From Desarmillaria ectypa (lineage: Eukaryota; Basidiomycota; Agaricomycetes; Agaricales; Physalacriaceae): a DNA stretch of 64,000 nt. Where the stretch lies: assembly GCA_030407005.1 (NCBI GenBank), contig JAUDYN010000004.1, positions 2,976,001-3,040,000 of the forward strand, written 5' to 3'. Within the stretch, counting starts at the first letter, position 1. Each line of letters opens with the position of its first letter. The notes beneath the pieces were generated by a model, which did not search any database, was not told the origin of the DNA, and saw only the letters and a program-made list of their open reading frames with translations. Below, piece by piece: positions 20,650 to 33,039 of the stretch. The position numbers were made by a program, and so were the translations under genes.

Positions 20650-23600
20650 ATGTACCTCTACCTCGCAAGCAACCCCAGGGCGTTGTATCTTTCCACGAGC
20701 CCCCAAGACGACCAACTAGGGCGCCCCAGGCGCGTTCTTGTCTTTCGTGCCGGCGAGCAGAGCTACAACCAGGCCGTGGTAGAGTTCCTTACTAAGGACG
20801 AGGTAGATTTGTCCAGTGCCATCAGGTTGACGAATAGGGTTGTGAAGGGATGCCTGGGTCTCATTTCGATAGATAACGGTGTGTTCGATATTCTCCCAAC
20901 ATTGTTACTTTTGCTGACTAGCGTATTCCAGATATCTTCCTCGTTCTTGTGACTAGTGCCACGGAAGTTGGGAATACACGACCATCTGCACCCTCTTCGG
21001 AAGCTGTCGCCCGAATACATGAAGTTGGCTTTTATAGCTTGACTTCGTCGACCTGGGATGATCTCTCTCTCAGTGGAGATTTACCTAGTCCCGATTTTGG
21101 TGACTACTCCTCCCGCGACAATTATACGCAGACCACACCCTCTTCTCAAGTGTTCGAGCATCCATGTATGCCATTGACGAAGATATTGTCCTCAGGGTCC
21201 TTCTACTATACTATGGACTCTCAGTGGGATCTCTCCTCGCGGCTCTCTCAACGACTTGCTCGAGATCCGACCCTTTCCCGGGACCCGGGTGGCTTTGATG
21301 AACGATTTGTATGGAACGAATACATTGCGAGGAGCTTGCTAGAATTTAGGGAGCGACTGGACCTTCAAGAACGCGAAGACCTGGATCGTTGCCATTTCAT
21401 AGTAAGTAAGAGCGGTCTTTCTTAAGAATATGCTCATATTGTATACAGATTTTGGCGATTCAAGGTTACGTAGGGATCTCATCCATGGCCCTTCCAATGC
21501 CCCCAACCGATGGCAAGCCGGCGATTGCGACTCTATCCTTGATCTCTCGGCTTGGTTCCAAACGAGCAGGCACTCGTTTTAATACGCGTGGAGTCGATGA
21601 CGATGGCAATTGCGCGAATTTTGTAGAGGTTTGCCTTCTCTTGCTTTATCCATTGTTACTCTAACTTCCCACCAGACTGAAGTCCTGTTTACTACTGATC
21701 AACACACTGTTAGCTATGTACAAGTTCGCGGAAGCGTCCCATGTGTGTACTTCATCTTCTTAATAAAGCATTTCCCCTCAACAAACGTATCCGATCTCAC
21801 AGTATTTTGGGAACAGCAAGGTCTTCAAACATTTGGTCAGCGGATTCAGATTACTCGCCCACATGCGTCGCAACCAGCCTTTGAAAGGCACTTTGCTCAT
21901 CTGACGGAGGAATACGGCGGGGTCCATGTCATCGATTTACTAGGATCGAAGGAAAATGAGACAATTCTGACTAGTGCATATGGTCGCCATTTGCATATAG
22001 CTCGTGCAGTATTTGGTGAATCTCTGGGCATAACGCATTTTGATTTCCACAACGCGGTCAGGATTGGTGGACACGACAGCGTCATCAGAGAATTAAGGTA
22101 CTGTCTACATCCGCTGCAATCAAATAGGCTTACCTCTTGTGGTTTAGACGAATGGAACCCATCACCGATCATGTTGATCAGTATGGATTTACTATGTGTG
22201 ATGCGAATACCGATGAAGTAGTGACGCAACAAAAGGGCGTATTCAGAAGTAATTGTCTGGACTGGTAAGAGTACTACCGATGTTCTCGTCCTATCTCATA
22301 CGTTACTTGTAGCCTTGACCGGACAAATTTTGTTCAAGATATCCTCTCTCGATTGACTTTAGAGCAGTACATATTACTTGTCCGAAGAGAGTGGATACAT
22401 TCTCATTCTCTCTGGTCCGTCCATCGAGAACTATGGGCAGAAAACGGTGACGCTTTGTCGAGAATCTATGCTGGTACTGGCGCCTTGAATACAAGCTTTA
22501 CCCGTAGCGGAAAGCGCACATTGGCAGGTGGGTGACACGTACAAAATGCAGACATTAGCTAACCCTCCGTTAGGTGTGCTTTCAGACGCAACTAAGAGTG
22601 TTTCGCGCGCATACATCAATAATTTCCAGGATAAGGCTAAACAAACCGCCATTGACATGTTCTTGGTATGTACAAAGTATTCTGTCTCGCATGGTTACTG
22701 ACGTCGTCTAGGGGAATATGAGTTCACAGAAAATGGTGACTATTTTTGATCCTGTTCATGATTCGGTGCGGCAAGCATTGGAACAACGGTATGTTCATGG
22801 TTCGAGTTTTACGTTCACTATCTTCACAAAGGTCGTAGTCTAGAAGAATATTCTACGACAAAGAAATGCACTATTTTCACTGGTACCTGGAATTTGAATG
22901 GCCGCGTGAGAGCCCCTTGTCTTTCGCTTGACACTGCTGCTTATCGTATATATTTCACAGCCGCCTTCTGAGTCTCTAATACCATGGCTGTTTCCTCGTG
23001 AGAGTAAGTACCGCGGACATCGACATCATTATTCACGATGCTGACCTTTTCACAGGCGCCGGGGAGTATGTGCTTCCTATGACTACATTCAACAACTTCC
23101 TGATGCATGGCGAAGACCCGACATGTTTATTCTAGGGTTCCAGGAAATAGTTCCTTTAACTGCACAGCAAATCGTACAAACAGATCCAGAGAAACGGTGA
23201 GGCAATATGTCGTGGACCCCTGTTTGATCTAACACCAACTCAGACGGGTTTGGGAAGCCCGAATCCTGGACACTTTGGAGCGTCGTCCTCACAAGAAGTC
23301 TTCTTACGTTCTCTTGAGGAGTGAACAGGTTCGTTCTTATCTCAGGCTATGTATTTCAATGTTTGACTGTGTCAAAGCTGGTCGGCACGGCTTTGTTCGT
23401 CCTTGTGAAGGCCGAACTAGCGCCAGTGATTCGGAATGTTGAAGCTACGTCACGGAAGGTGTGTTGATTGCCAGCGTATCAAATCACAACCTCATTTCGA
23501 TACTAGACCGGTTTGAGAGGGATGTCGGGCAACAAAGGTGCTGTCGGGATACGCCTGCAATACCATGATACCAATTTCTGTTTCCTCACGGCTCATCTTG

Positions 23601-24779
23601 CCGCTGGTCACTCTAACGTGGAAGAACGAAATGCCGACTACAGAACCATTGTCAACGATTTACATTTCCTGAAAGGGAAGACGATATCTAGCCACGAGTG
23701 AGTGTCCGACATTTTCCCCGATTGCTCATTATTGATTGTTCGCTATAGGAATATCATATGGCTTGCGGATACCAACTACCGGATAGACCTAGATAATGAC
23801 ACCGTCCGGACACTGGCACAGACTGATGATTTAGATAGCCTGGTGTCAGCCGACCAAGTCCGTACCGTCCTATTTACTTAGACGTCTCACTACTAATCGT
23901 TACATGACCTCGTTAGCTCAAACAAGTCATGGATACAGAGCTAGCATTTACTGAGTACGAGGAAGGACCACTATTGTTCAGGCCGACGTATCGATATGAC
24001 GTTGGTACTGATAACTACGATACAAGTGAAAAGGCCCGTATACCCGCCTGGACCGGTACTTTTCTCCCTTTTCTGCCATTTGCTTGCATTCTAATCACAA
24101 ATATAGACCGCATTCTTTACCGCGGAAACCAACTCGATCTTTCTGTGTACTCCCGAGCAGAGTTGAAAGGATCGGACCATAGACCTGGTGAGTGCACGCA
24201 TGCATGCACGCTTCATTTGACGCATTCCTCATGGTGTTATTTTAGTCTTTGCAATCTTCAGAGCGAATGTTCGCATAATAGATTCAGCCAAGCGCGCAGC
24301 ACTGCAAAAAGTCCTCCTGGACAGCGTTATTTCTACGGCGCCGGGTGAAAAGTTGGACGAAAAACTGGCTTTGCTTATTGTGTCATTAGATCATCAAGAT
24401 CGTAAGTTTGTTGATCCTATCTATACCTTTACTAACTCGGCACGAGCAGTCCCCTCGCCCAGTACCGACGAGATGGCATGGTGGGATACTCCAGGTAAGC
24501 TTCTTCGTTTCGAGTGCTCAACATCTCTGACATGCGCACAAAGACTTTCCCCAGGGCGTGGTGCCAATTTTAGAGTTCAATGTGTCTCCGCATAACGCCA
24601 GAAGAAATCCATTCGATGAAGAGTCGCCTTCATCTTCCTCTCCCTCTTCGTCCGATGAAGAGCTATACACGCACGCACTAACTCTCCAAACTCCCTTGGA
24701 ACCTGTCCCCGCACCAAGAAAGCCACCGCCACCTCCTCCACCATTACGCTTAACGAAATCAAATGGATCTGTCCCATGA
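20650..24779 (+). CDS. Synaptojanin-like polyphosphoinositide phosphatase (Sac1 + 5-phosphatase)
   Basis: Two-phosphatase enzyme of the yeast Inp51/52/53 class that removes phosphates from PI(4,5)P2 and other phosphoinositides at endocytic and Golgi membranes. The start [18 protein letters not shown] matches family N-termini. The Sac domain includes [16 protein letters not shown] and the catalytic [16 protein letters not shown] (CX5R). The 5-phosphatase domain follows: [63 protein letters not shown], and GSDHRPVFAIF. The tail carries [16 protein letters not shown], an NPF motif for EH-domain proteins, and [13 protein letters not shown] for SH3 domains. WLAD replaces the usual WLGD. More than ten short introns are present. 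Which Inp paralogue it matches is unclear. Confidence 0.93.
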
Positions 24780-24890
24780 TCGCAACCTTTCCTCACAATC
24801 GTCATGAACAGTTTTGGACATACATAAACAAACCCAACTAATTACACAGTATTAAAGCATGCCATACGAAAATTGTGATTTTAGATTAGG

Positions 24891-26753
24891 CCTTGTTTCT
24901 TGAGGTCTTCGTATGTCTTTCTGTTATAGACATTGCCCTCTTCATCCTCCAGCTCCTCCATGGTTTCCTGTTCGAAGATTTCATGGCGTCCTTCTTGCTT
25001 TAGTTTCTCAGCGACTGTAAAGCTCATCGGTAACTCAAAAACAAAAAGCACAAGAGCGTGAACTCACGAGACAGAGCATCCTCTATCCTTGTAATCTCGT
25101 GGAAATGTTTGGTGTTGGGAAGCCCCAAGGCGCGCATACCAAAAGCATGCCGAGATTCCTGGCATTCTGCGTCAGTCCCTTCGCGATCATTGGAAGGGTA
25201 ACGAGCTTACTTGGAAATGTCGGTCGAAGTTTTTCCTAGCATGGTGTCAGCATGCCACGTCATGACTCAGAACCGACGTGTAACATACCTCCCCATATAA
25301 ACATGGTCGGAGCATATCTCGCATCGGTATTCAACACCCAGACCATGAAGCTTGTACAACCAATACGGAATAGGCTTTCCATCCCAGCCGAGTGGCAATT
25401 TCAAAGGATTATAAATGCGCTCTTCCTCCTCCTCCTCCTGTTGTTCATTTTCACCCGCAGCTGCTGGTGCCGGCGCTAGTGGCTTGGCTTGATCCAGAAG
25501 TTCTTGTTCACGTTCACGAGCCGTCAACGAGAAGCGACGTTCAACATTAGACTTGGTGTCGTTTAGTAAGGGAATAAGCGTGGCTAGGAGTGCTGTGGAA
25601 AGGTGCGTATATAGAGCAGAATTCCGAAGACGAGACTTGGCGGAAGAATTGGAGGGGTAAGCTGCCTTGGTTTGGGATGGGGTGTGGATTCCGTTTGGGT
25701 TTTCGGGTGCTTCTCCAGTTTCGGCCTGCCTTGTAGAGGCTTTGATGTGTTTTTTTGAAGTAAGATGAGCATCATATACGGTCTGCTTGCTGTAATGCTT
25801 TTGGCCTTGGAAATAACTTGGTGTGAATGGCATTTCGTAGCAAGGTGCGACACGTACAAGCACTACACCAAATTCCACCGGATTCATCGTTTGCCTGAGA
25901 TTTTGGGCTAGGTTCTTCCCAAGCTTTCAGCTCTCCCGCATCCCACAGTTTGGTGAACTCTGTCTCCGCCTCTTGTTGCTGAGCATTGACATCAACCAAA
26001 GGCTGCGTGCGCTTTGCAAAAGACAAGAGGTACGTGTAAAGATTGGTTATATAGCTGAGAATGATAAATACAAAGAGACAGAGGAAATGAAATACAAGGA
26101 CATACTTTTCATAGTCTTTTGTGAAGCGTGCCTCCTTCGACAACTCTTGGTGGACAAGGCCACTTTGGGCGGTCATTAGCAAGTCTAGATACTGGAGGTA
26201 CCCTGGTCGCTTTCCGACATTCTTGATATTGCAGTATGCAGTATGGTTGACATACAAATCGAGATATTTCCCATAAGCCTCCTCCCCAGAGAATAACAGC
26301 GAAACGGCTGCGCAAAGACGCGTTCATCATTGGTGTTATCACAAAGAGAAGTCACGTACGGTCTTCCTCTTCGTAATCATCGTCTCCGTCTTGATTTGGC
26401 TCTTCCAACAGCGCCTCCAGTTCTAGACCGAACCCTCCTGGGACAGAATCAGGATACTTGCTGTGGTGCTCTTGTATTTTAACCAACCGCGCATAGAACT
26501 CTGACAGGTCGTTTGGTTGCGAAGACGCTGACAAGATATCTATCTCAGCCTTGCGCGCTGCCTCGTCCTCGTATAGATTGTTCAACGTTGTCACGCGCGA
26601 TGAAATGCGGTCCAGAATCTGCGACGCTTTGTGCTCATTTTTCAGCCTAGACTCCTGGGTGGGGTGCGAACGAGAAAGTGTCGTGTACAGTGCGCGCTCG
26701 AAGCGTTCGATTTCTTCGTGCGTCTGTCGTTGCACCTCGATGATGGAGTCCAT
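24891..26753 (-). CDS. PRP9: Splicing factor 3A subunit 3 (SF3a60/Prp9)
   Basis: U2 snRNP subunit needed for pre-spliceosome assembly. Start [20 protein letters not shown] is typical. Further on: [24 protein letters not shown] sequence, [24 protein letters not shown] (first zinc-finger-like Cys pair, with [20 protein letters not shown] after an intron), and [20 protein letters not shown]. The C-terminal matrin-type C2H2 finger reads [20 protein letters not shown], completed by FQESRH. It ends [14 protein letters not shown]. The domain order is that of SF3a60. An acidic run of Glu lies before [13 protein letters not shown]. The start was chosen at 26753 although the frame stays open upstream, because MDSIIE is where the family begins. 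Confidence 0.95.
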
Positions 26754-27535
26754 GCCTGGCCTTGAAGAGGGAGAAGCGAAAGTTAAGGTAAATTCAAACT
26801 CCGATAACGGGATCGGTCCGCACGACAGGCATACCAAAATTTGTACTCAGTAGAGCTCATCGATATCCTTGATGCATTGATGAATTGTTAACTCGTCTTA
26901 GTGCTTTATCGCTACCATTTTCGAGTTCCAACATTGGATTCTTCGCTCAGCCTTTTTTTAATTATCTACCACTGGGATAAGTTTTCGTACCAGTGCAGAT
27001 CTTCAAACGTACTTCACATGGATCCCCGAGTGCATCACCCAAGCAGATTTAACAATGATTCTCATCGAAATTAGAAGATGAAGAACAAACCAAGTATAAG
27101 AACATATCGCAAGCCCGAGTAAGAAACTCAGTAGTAAGGCGCAGTGGCATCGGTCATTGCCGAATTGTCGGAGTTTGCGCGATTGCTTGTGCCGTGCATC
27201 GGCAGGACTTGCTACTTCAATTGTGCCGAATATGCCTCACTTCTGCTTATCCTTATTACTACCGAGTCCTTTGTCAATCCCTTGCAAAAAAGTAGGATTC
27301 TCAGTGCACCCACAAACAGCATACACATAAAATTTTAGCCCCACAAGAGTTCCCGCGTAGTACGTGTTTTCAAGTCATCCTAGCCATATGCTTTATTAAC
27401 TATCACGTCTTGTCTACGTGTTCAGCAACATGCAGCCTACCCATGCCTTTGTTAAAGAGATGCTGGCTAGACATGTCTAGGCTTTTACCTTCGCTCATCC
27501 ACCTGGTGTTGATTCACTATTCAGTACCAACAACA
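26754..27535. other. Intergenic region upstream of PRP9
   Basis: About 780 bp holding the PRP9 promoter. The rest shows no family I recognise and no sustained codon structure. It marks the transition to the decaying accessory stretch. Confidence 0.5.
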
Positions 27536-29291
27536 TGCCGTCACCCCTACAGGTTGTTCAGCTGAAGGCATCCCTGGACGGCCTCGAGGTACCTCTCGCT
27601 GAAGTATAGAGTGTCCTTGATTTGCTTCGCGACGCTGTTGCTTCACTGGAGACTCGGATGTGGCGTCTGCGGTCACTCACTGCTGGGGCCGGTTCCTTTT
27701 CAGGACGGAAGAATGTATTCTGAAAATGTTGTGATGTTTCTCTCCCTTTGAATGCTGAAAAAATGGGATACGGAAAACACAATGAAAAATCATTTCTTTT
27801 TGGCGCTCCTTTCGCATACAAAAAGCGGCTTCTTTTCTGTGAATGAAAAGCGGTTTCCTTTGTTCTAACCACGGGAAACGCCTTTTTCATTCCGTTTTTC
27901 TGGCTCTTTTCCTTACCTCAAAAATGCACGGAAAATATCTCATCTTTCAAGTTGGTTTTGCGAACTCTTTTTTACCATTAGAAGTTCAAACGAAATGTCG
28001 TCTCATTTTTATGTGGAGAAAACGCACCAGCTCCGGCAGTGACTCAGGCATGATTATACAAGAGTCTTATCTTCAATCTGTCGCATTCCCTCAGAGATCC
28101 TGGCGAAGGTTCTATGTTGTTCGTGGGAAAGTCCGTTTAGTCGCACAGATAAAGGGAGATCCGCCATCAATGTTTTCTCTACGCAAGAGGGGCCGCGGCG
28201 TCTTGGACAAGTGTGCGACTCGTGGCGGAGTACCGTTGAGATACTCTGTCCAGAGCTATGGGCAACAGTGTCGATTGAATCTCCAAATTGCCTATGCTGC
28301 AGTCTTGAGAACAGAAATACACGAATACTTTGTCGCGTCCTTCGGAACGCAGTCGTAATCATCCTCTCCATTTTCCCTTTCGCCAACCCTCAGCTGGCTT
28401 GATCAATCAGAGCAAGTACAAGTGATGGACTAGCACTTTAACATCATGATATCCCATTCGGCGCGATGGGAAACAGCAAAGATAGTAGTCCCCCTATTAT
28501 TTATTCCAAGCCTCTCCTTCATCCGTGGAAAGGTTGACTAGATCAAGGATGTAGACCTCGGTTTGCTCTGATGTCCCGGGTCAGGAGTCAGAATCCATCC
28601 ATGCCTTTGAAATCGCCCTGAAACTGCAGGTTCTGCTTTGCCTGCACTACTAGCTCGTCTATAGAAGAGCTCTCTACATGTTCTCGGGACTTCGTGCGTG
28701 GCGTTATCCTCCTGACGTTGAAGGAAGTAATCTCATAGCCTCGCCTAGCATCGTGGCTTGGGAATACCCAAAATGCCCGGTAGATAGGCTTCATGGGCTT
28801 CATGAAATGATTATTCACTCCCAATGCTTGCTAACGCGACTAGCCCTCTATGAAGCGGTCCTGGACGAGAACCTTCATGCTATCTTGCGGCTTCCGCCTC
28901 AATTGGAGGAGTTTTATATCTACTTATATCCGAAGTGGACGGACGAAGCTGACCCTGCTATGCAAGATCTTGTGATTCAAACCAAGGGGACGGTCATAGT
29001 GGAAGGATTACCCAGCACTGTCTGGGTCCATCTCTCCGACGGTTCACTATTAGACTGTTTGAAGTCTGCTTTGTTACGCTCTCTTTCCTCGACTTGAGCT
29101 TCGTCGAGATGGTTGCATCACAAATGCACGGACCGCAAGTTGCGCCACAGCTCACGAAGCTTCAACTAACGGTGGTGGGATGCATGTGGACCTCTTGTCT
29201 CGAGTCTCGATGAGGACGGAGCTTGCTTTGGAGAGGTTGAAGGATGAAGGCCTTGATGTTAATGTCAACCTATGTGGTGAAGACCCTTGAG
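27536..29291 (+). pseudogene. F-box protein pseudogene
   Basis: Remnant of an Agaricomycete F-box protein. It opens MPSPLQVVQLKASLDGLEVP and reaches an in-frame TAG at 27607, then continues LDLLRDAVASLETRMWRLR. A 370-bp fold-back element interrupts it. After that come SSICRIPSEILAKVLC (the F-box) and VCDSWRSTVEILCPELWATV. Several stops follow, and then SHSARWETAKIVVPLLF...LSFIRGKVD, the family's leucine-rich start, with further stops. The C-terminal part is open for about 140 codons from 28678 (RLPPQLEEFYIYLYPKWTDE). The end carries ALERLKDEGLDVNVNLCGED, typical of these proteins. Several lesions in different places rule out a single sequencing error. Confidence 0.75.
27675..28044. repeat. 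Fold-back (MITE-like) element with imperfect terminal inverted repeats
   Basis: The left end ACTCACTGCTGGGGCCGGTT (27675 onward, arm to 27701) and the reverse complement of the right end (28018-28044) match at 21 of 27 positions by eye. A second nested inverted repeat sits near the centre: 27841-27858 GAATGAAAAGCGGTTTCC against 27874-27892. The interior is A/T- and purine/pyrimidine-skewed, with no open reading frame of note. It interrupts the F-box pseudogene between the helical leader and the F-box. No clear target-site duplication remains. Inferred to be an old non-autonomous insertion. Confidence 0.6.
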
Positions 29292-29358
29292 TGTGACGAG
29301 ATGAAAGCTAGGCAAAAAAGTTTTCATCGTAACTTATAGAAATCTTGCTCCTTCACAA

Positions 29359-31296
29359 TTACAAAGCTGCTAACTCCTCCGGACCTTCCCTGGACGTATG
29401 CATCGAATCCACGAAAACATCCCAGCTCTTCTCAGTGAGGATCGGGGCTCTGACCCACTTGGCCACGCCCATCCCGTTAACCCCTTCATTCATGTTTTCC
29501 GTAGCATTCGTCATCGCCGCATTCTGCATATCCGCAATCCTAGCCCGAGTGAGGAGACCAGACTCGAGGTACCAACCGACGTCCTTCTGTATGGCAAAGA
29601 CCTCGTAGATATCCGCGAGAACAGCGGGAATACCTTCGACTAAAGCACTTTCGTGCGCCATCCGGTAGTCAATGGCTTCGATGAGGTCTTTGGAACGAGG
29701 GGGGATATAGTCGGCGTATTGTTTTGACCGAGCTCCGAATTTCTTGGCGAGAGCCAGGGCTTCTTCGAACACACTTTTTTCGTCTGTTCGGAAAATTGGG
29801 TTAGTCGTCTTGTAGATATAGTTTGGCAAGGCTGGAATAGACTTACGCCGGACGGGGAGACTGGTAGGATAAAGAGCAGCCGGGACAGAGTATTTGCCCT
29901 GGAGTAGCTCCGAAGCGAGGCCTGTCATCAAAGGGTAAGAATTGAGGCGAAGTGAAGAGAATATTACTAACGAATAGCCAAAACAAGGACATCCCCTTCA
30001 GCAATGACAATACCCCTTATCTCAGCCTAATCACGGACCAGATAGAGGTCATCGTGAAGTAGAGAATTAAACTGACGAATTGCGTCACAATCTGGTTGTA
30101 GCCAAACAAACCCTGTGCACCAAGCCGCTCCGAAAGGTTGAAGTGGGCAGTCTGCGCGTGTTCTATGATCACCGTTTTGTAGATGGTGGTAATTGCATGC
30201 CTCGTGTAACGGTCCGCAACGGGATCCATAAAGTGTTTAATCGCATGCTTCGTCCAAGCCTCAATGACATATGTCTGCGCAACCGCAGTAAAAATGGGGA
30301 TCTGCTGGGTACTGGACTGGGCTGGGATGCCGACTTTACGATGGACGGAGTACTTGTATGCAATGTGAGCAGCAATTTGCGTTGCTGGGAGGGCGAGCGA
30401 AGCCAAAACGAGAGTACCGACAGAGACACGCCAGATGGCAGCAAGAAAGTCATCGTGCGTCGAGGGTTTGTCGCCGATGGGTCCGAGGAGTGACCATTCC
30501 GGAAGGCGTACCTGGGTGAAGCGGGTTATGGCATGGTTGAGCGGGGTGGTGCCATGTCGAGTCGGGATCAATCTGTGATTACTCTGTCATTAGGAGAATT
30601 TCATGTTTTGTGATCAACGTACTTGGCAGTGATGCCCTTGGACATGTTAATGCCGTCTTAAAAGAGCTGGACGACAAAAGGCCTGATACCGCGCTTCTCA
30701 TCACCAACGACGAGCTGGGACCAGACGACGCCGTAGCAGAGTTTACCAAGAACCGGGACACTCGGGGGCATATACTTTGAAGTAGCTTGATGGGTAATTG
30801 AGGATGAACGAGCCGTCAGACTGAAGATTAGCGGTAGTCTCAAGGTTGGTCGCATCCAAACCGTGACCAACCTCAGTGAGAAGGAATTGACCGCTATATG
30901 AGGTGTGCTTAGCATGAACAACAAGGACATCTAGAAGACAAAAAGCATATAGCCTTGAAATCCATTATATCCATGCACAGAGCTAGCAGCTCGGCACGAT
31001 CTGCGGCATACGCTCCAATGGTACCGACGGCAAGGTTAAGATGTATGGTCATGACGGTGATCGAGGAACCATTGTGGCAGACGATGGGGTCGTTGTGGAT
31101 CTTCCAGAATTTGGGACTGAGCTTGACGACATCCTCAAAGGTGAAGCCCCAAGTCTTCCAGATAAGCTCTGCGCGCTGGTACGCATTTTCGGAGAGCGCG
31201 AGGGCATTGGAGCGGACGTCGGCATCGACATCGGGCCTCTTTGAACACTGCAACGTTGAAGAGGGGCTGAGAGGGCCAGTTATATGCGAAAGACAT
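29359..31296 (-). pseudogene. Acyl-CoA dehydrogenase/oxidase-like gene, apparently damaged
   Basis: Flavoprotein of the acyl-CoA dehydrogenase/oxidase superfamily. It starts MSFAYNWPSQPLFNVAVFK, then needs a one-base shift near 31236-31244 to reach RPDVDADVRSNALALSENAY. FEDVVKLSPKFWKIHNDP, QFLLTEVGHGLDATNLETT and YMPPSVPVLGKLCYGVVW follow family order. A second frame change lies near 30775-30790, and an in-frame TAA at 30658-30660 precedes DGINMSKGITAK. The splice donor near 30950 is weak. The 3' half is intact: IPTRHGTTPLNHAITRFTQV through IPALPNYIYKTTNPIF to SREGPEELAAL, with good introns. Either a recent pseudogene or, less likely, clustered sequence errors. The substrate cannot be told; there is no obvious C-terminal PTS1 tripeptide. 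Confidence 0.7.
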
Positions 31297-33039
31297 TATC
31301 ACGTTTGGGGGACGTTGGAAGACTGGGAGAAACTTGGTCAATTAAGGTGACTTGGATGTTTACGACGAGTTGTGGACAGGACAATATGTTGTCAGCCCGG
31401 GGGCATAGATTCACGTTTGTATCTTCAATAAGGCACGGAATGGGAGACGTGTAGCATGGTATAATTTCCCAAGTCCGTACGCCATCGAATTGCCTTGATT
31501 TTAATATTGCACTGGTGTTCGGCTGAAGCGTACTCCGCCTTGATTCGATTTTGACAGCCGAGGGTTGGCATTTGTACCGCCCGCGTCCATATGTACCGCC
31601 TCGCCGACGTGCATGTAAACAAGTTAGGCAGGCCCTAGTCATTCAAGTCGACGGTTTGCCCTGACGATCTAAGTATTCATGTTATCGTTTGGTTCCATTC
31701 CCAGGAGTCAGATGTAAACTATAACCAAGGTAATGAATACGTACCAGAAGCTTGTGTTATAAGGGTATAAGTCTGGAAGGCAGAGATTCTGAGTCTGGAA
31801 ATTCCCGCACTGACTGAGGGGCTGATGTCGGAACCCCTTTAGGCGAAAGTTAATCAAGTTTGAACTAAGATGCGACGAGAAGAAAACACGCTTTCGATTG
31901 TGTTGTACCACGTACATTTGAGGCCTACGCAGTCAGAGGTCACACACAAAGGGCGCCAGATGAGAAGTGGAAGCGTTCTGAGTAACCGAACAAAACTGAA
32001 GGGGCCAACTATTCCGGAAGGTTCGCGTAGCGCGCAAAACTGACAAACATGTTCTCTATCAATGTGGGCGTCGGCGTCGGATAGCAGGGGAGATCGAGTC
32101 GCCACGTTTGTATAGCAGAATCCCGATAGGTATAAACGATAGCAAGGGTCGGGCCAATGTTGTACCAAGGCACCAACGGAGTCGATGAAATTCTGGACCT
32201 TACAAACACAATTAAACGGAACCTGGGGACTAAATTTAACCTGTAGTTGTAGGAGCAAGAAGAGATAGTGAGCAAAGGGCTGGTCAGACCATGGATGAAC
32301 GACAAACTGACAAAGGCTACAGCACCTCTGGACTCGTTCCTCTGTACTGCATCTTCTAGCATATCAACCCTCCCCGCTGGAGTGCCTAGCTTGTTTTTCG
32401 CTTGTGCTAAATGAATGTATGCGCCTTGCATCTGTCTGTAGTAACCATCTAGACACACCAGCTTCGTATGTAAAAAGGATAGATACCTCCCGAAGGCAAT
32501 CACCTCTTGGAGGTATTGATTCCCTTGTAAGGTACATAACAAGCTGCGGGTAAGCCAAGTAGCGTGACGCGTCGCCAGTTTGAAATGTTCCGGGATCACC
32601 AGGAGATACTGTTATCAATGCGGCCAGTGAAAGAAGGGCCATCCATTATGTCGTTGTCGTTACTGAAACAAGGCAGGAATGAAAGGGAAGGCAGGAGAGT
32701 AGGAGAACGTCATGGTGGTGTGCAGCTGACCCAGTTTGAAACTCCGGTTCTCCATCTTGAACACGACGACCACAGTGTAAACGCAAGCATCATTCCTTGA
32801 CCCGAAAGCTATAGACATGCAATCGATCGTCTGGAATGCCTGGTTCGACTGAATTTCCAGGAAGGGTAGAAATGGAATCGGGGTAACCCGTGGCCGGGCC
32901 ATTGACTTCAGTGCGAACTACCATTACATTATATAATAATACTGTACATAAACCAGAACAATACCTCTGTAGTGAACATCGCCGACGTTGACTACATCAA
33001 TCTCTCACGTTTCTCTTTGTAATGTAATAGTATGTATAC
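31297..33039. other. Unassigned accessory DNA with fragmentary minus-strand reading frames
   Basis: About 1.7 kb with no recognised gene. The longest minus-strand open stretch is 32009-32599 (196 codons, no ATG), including LVCLDGYYRQMQGAYIHLAQ and PWYNIGPTLAIVYTYRDSA. Short exons with plausible GT-AG borders can be drawn at 32649-32520, but none gives a family I know. It may be a degraded gene. Confidence 0.4.
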
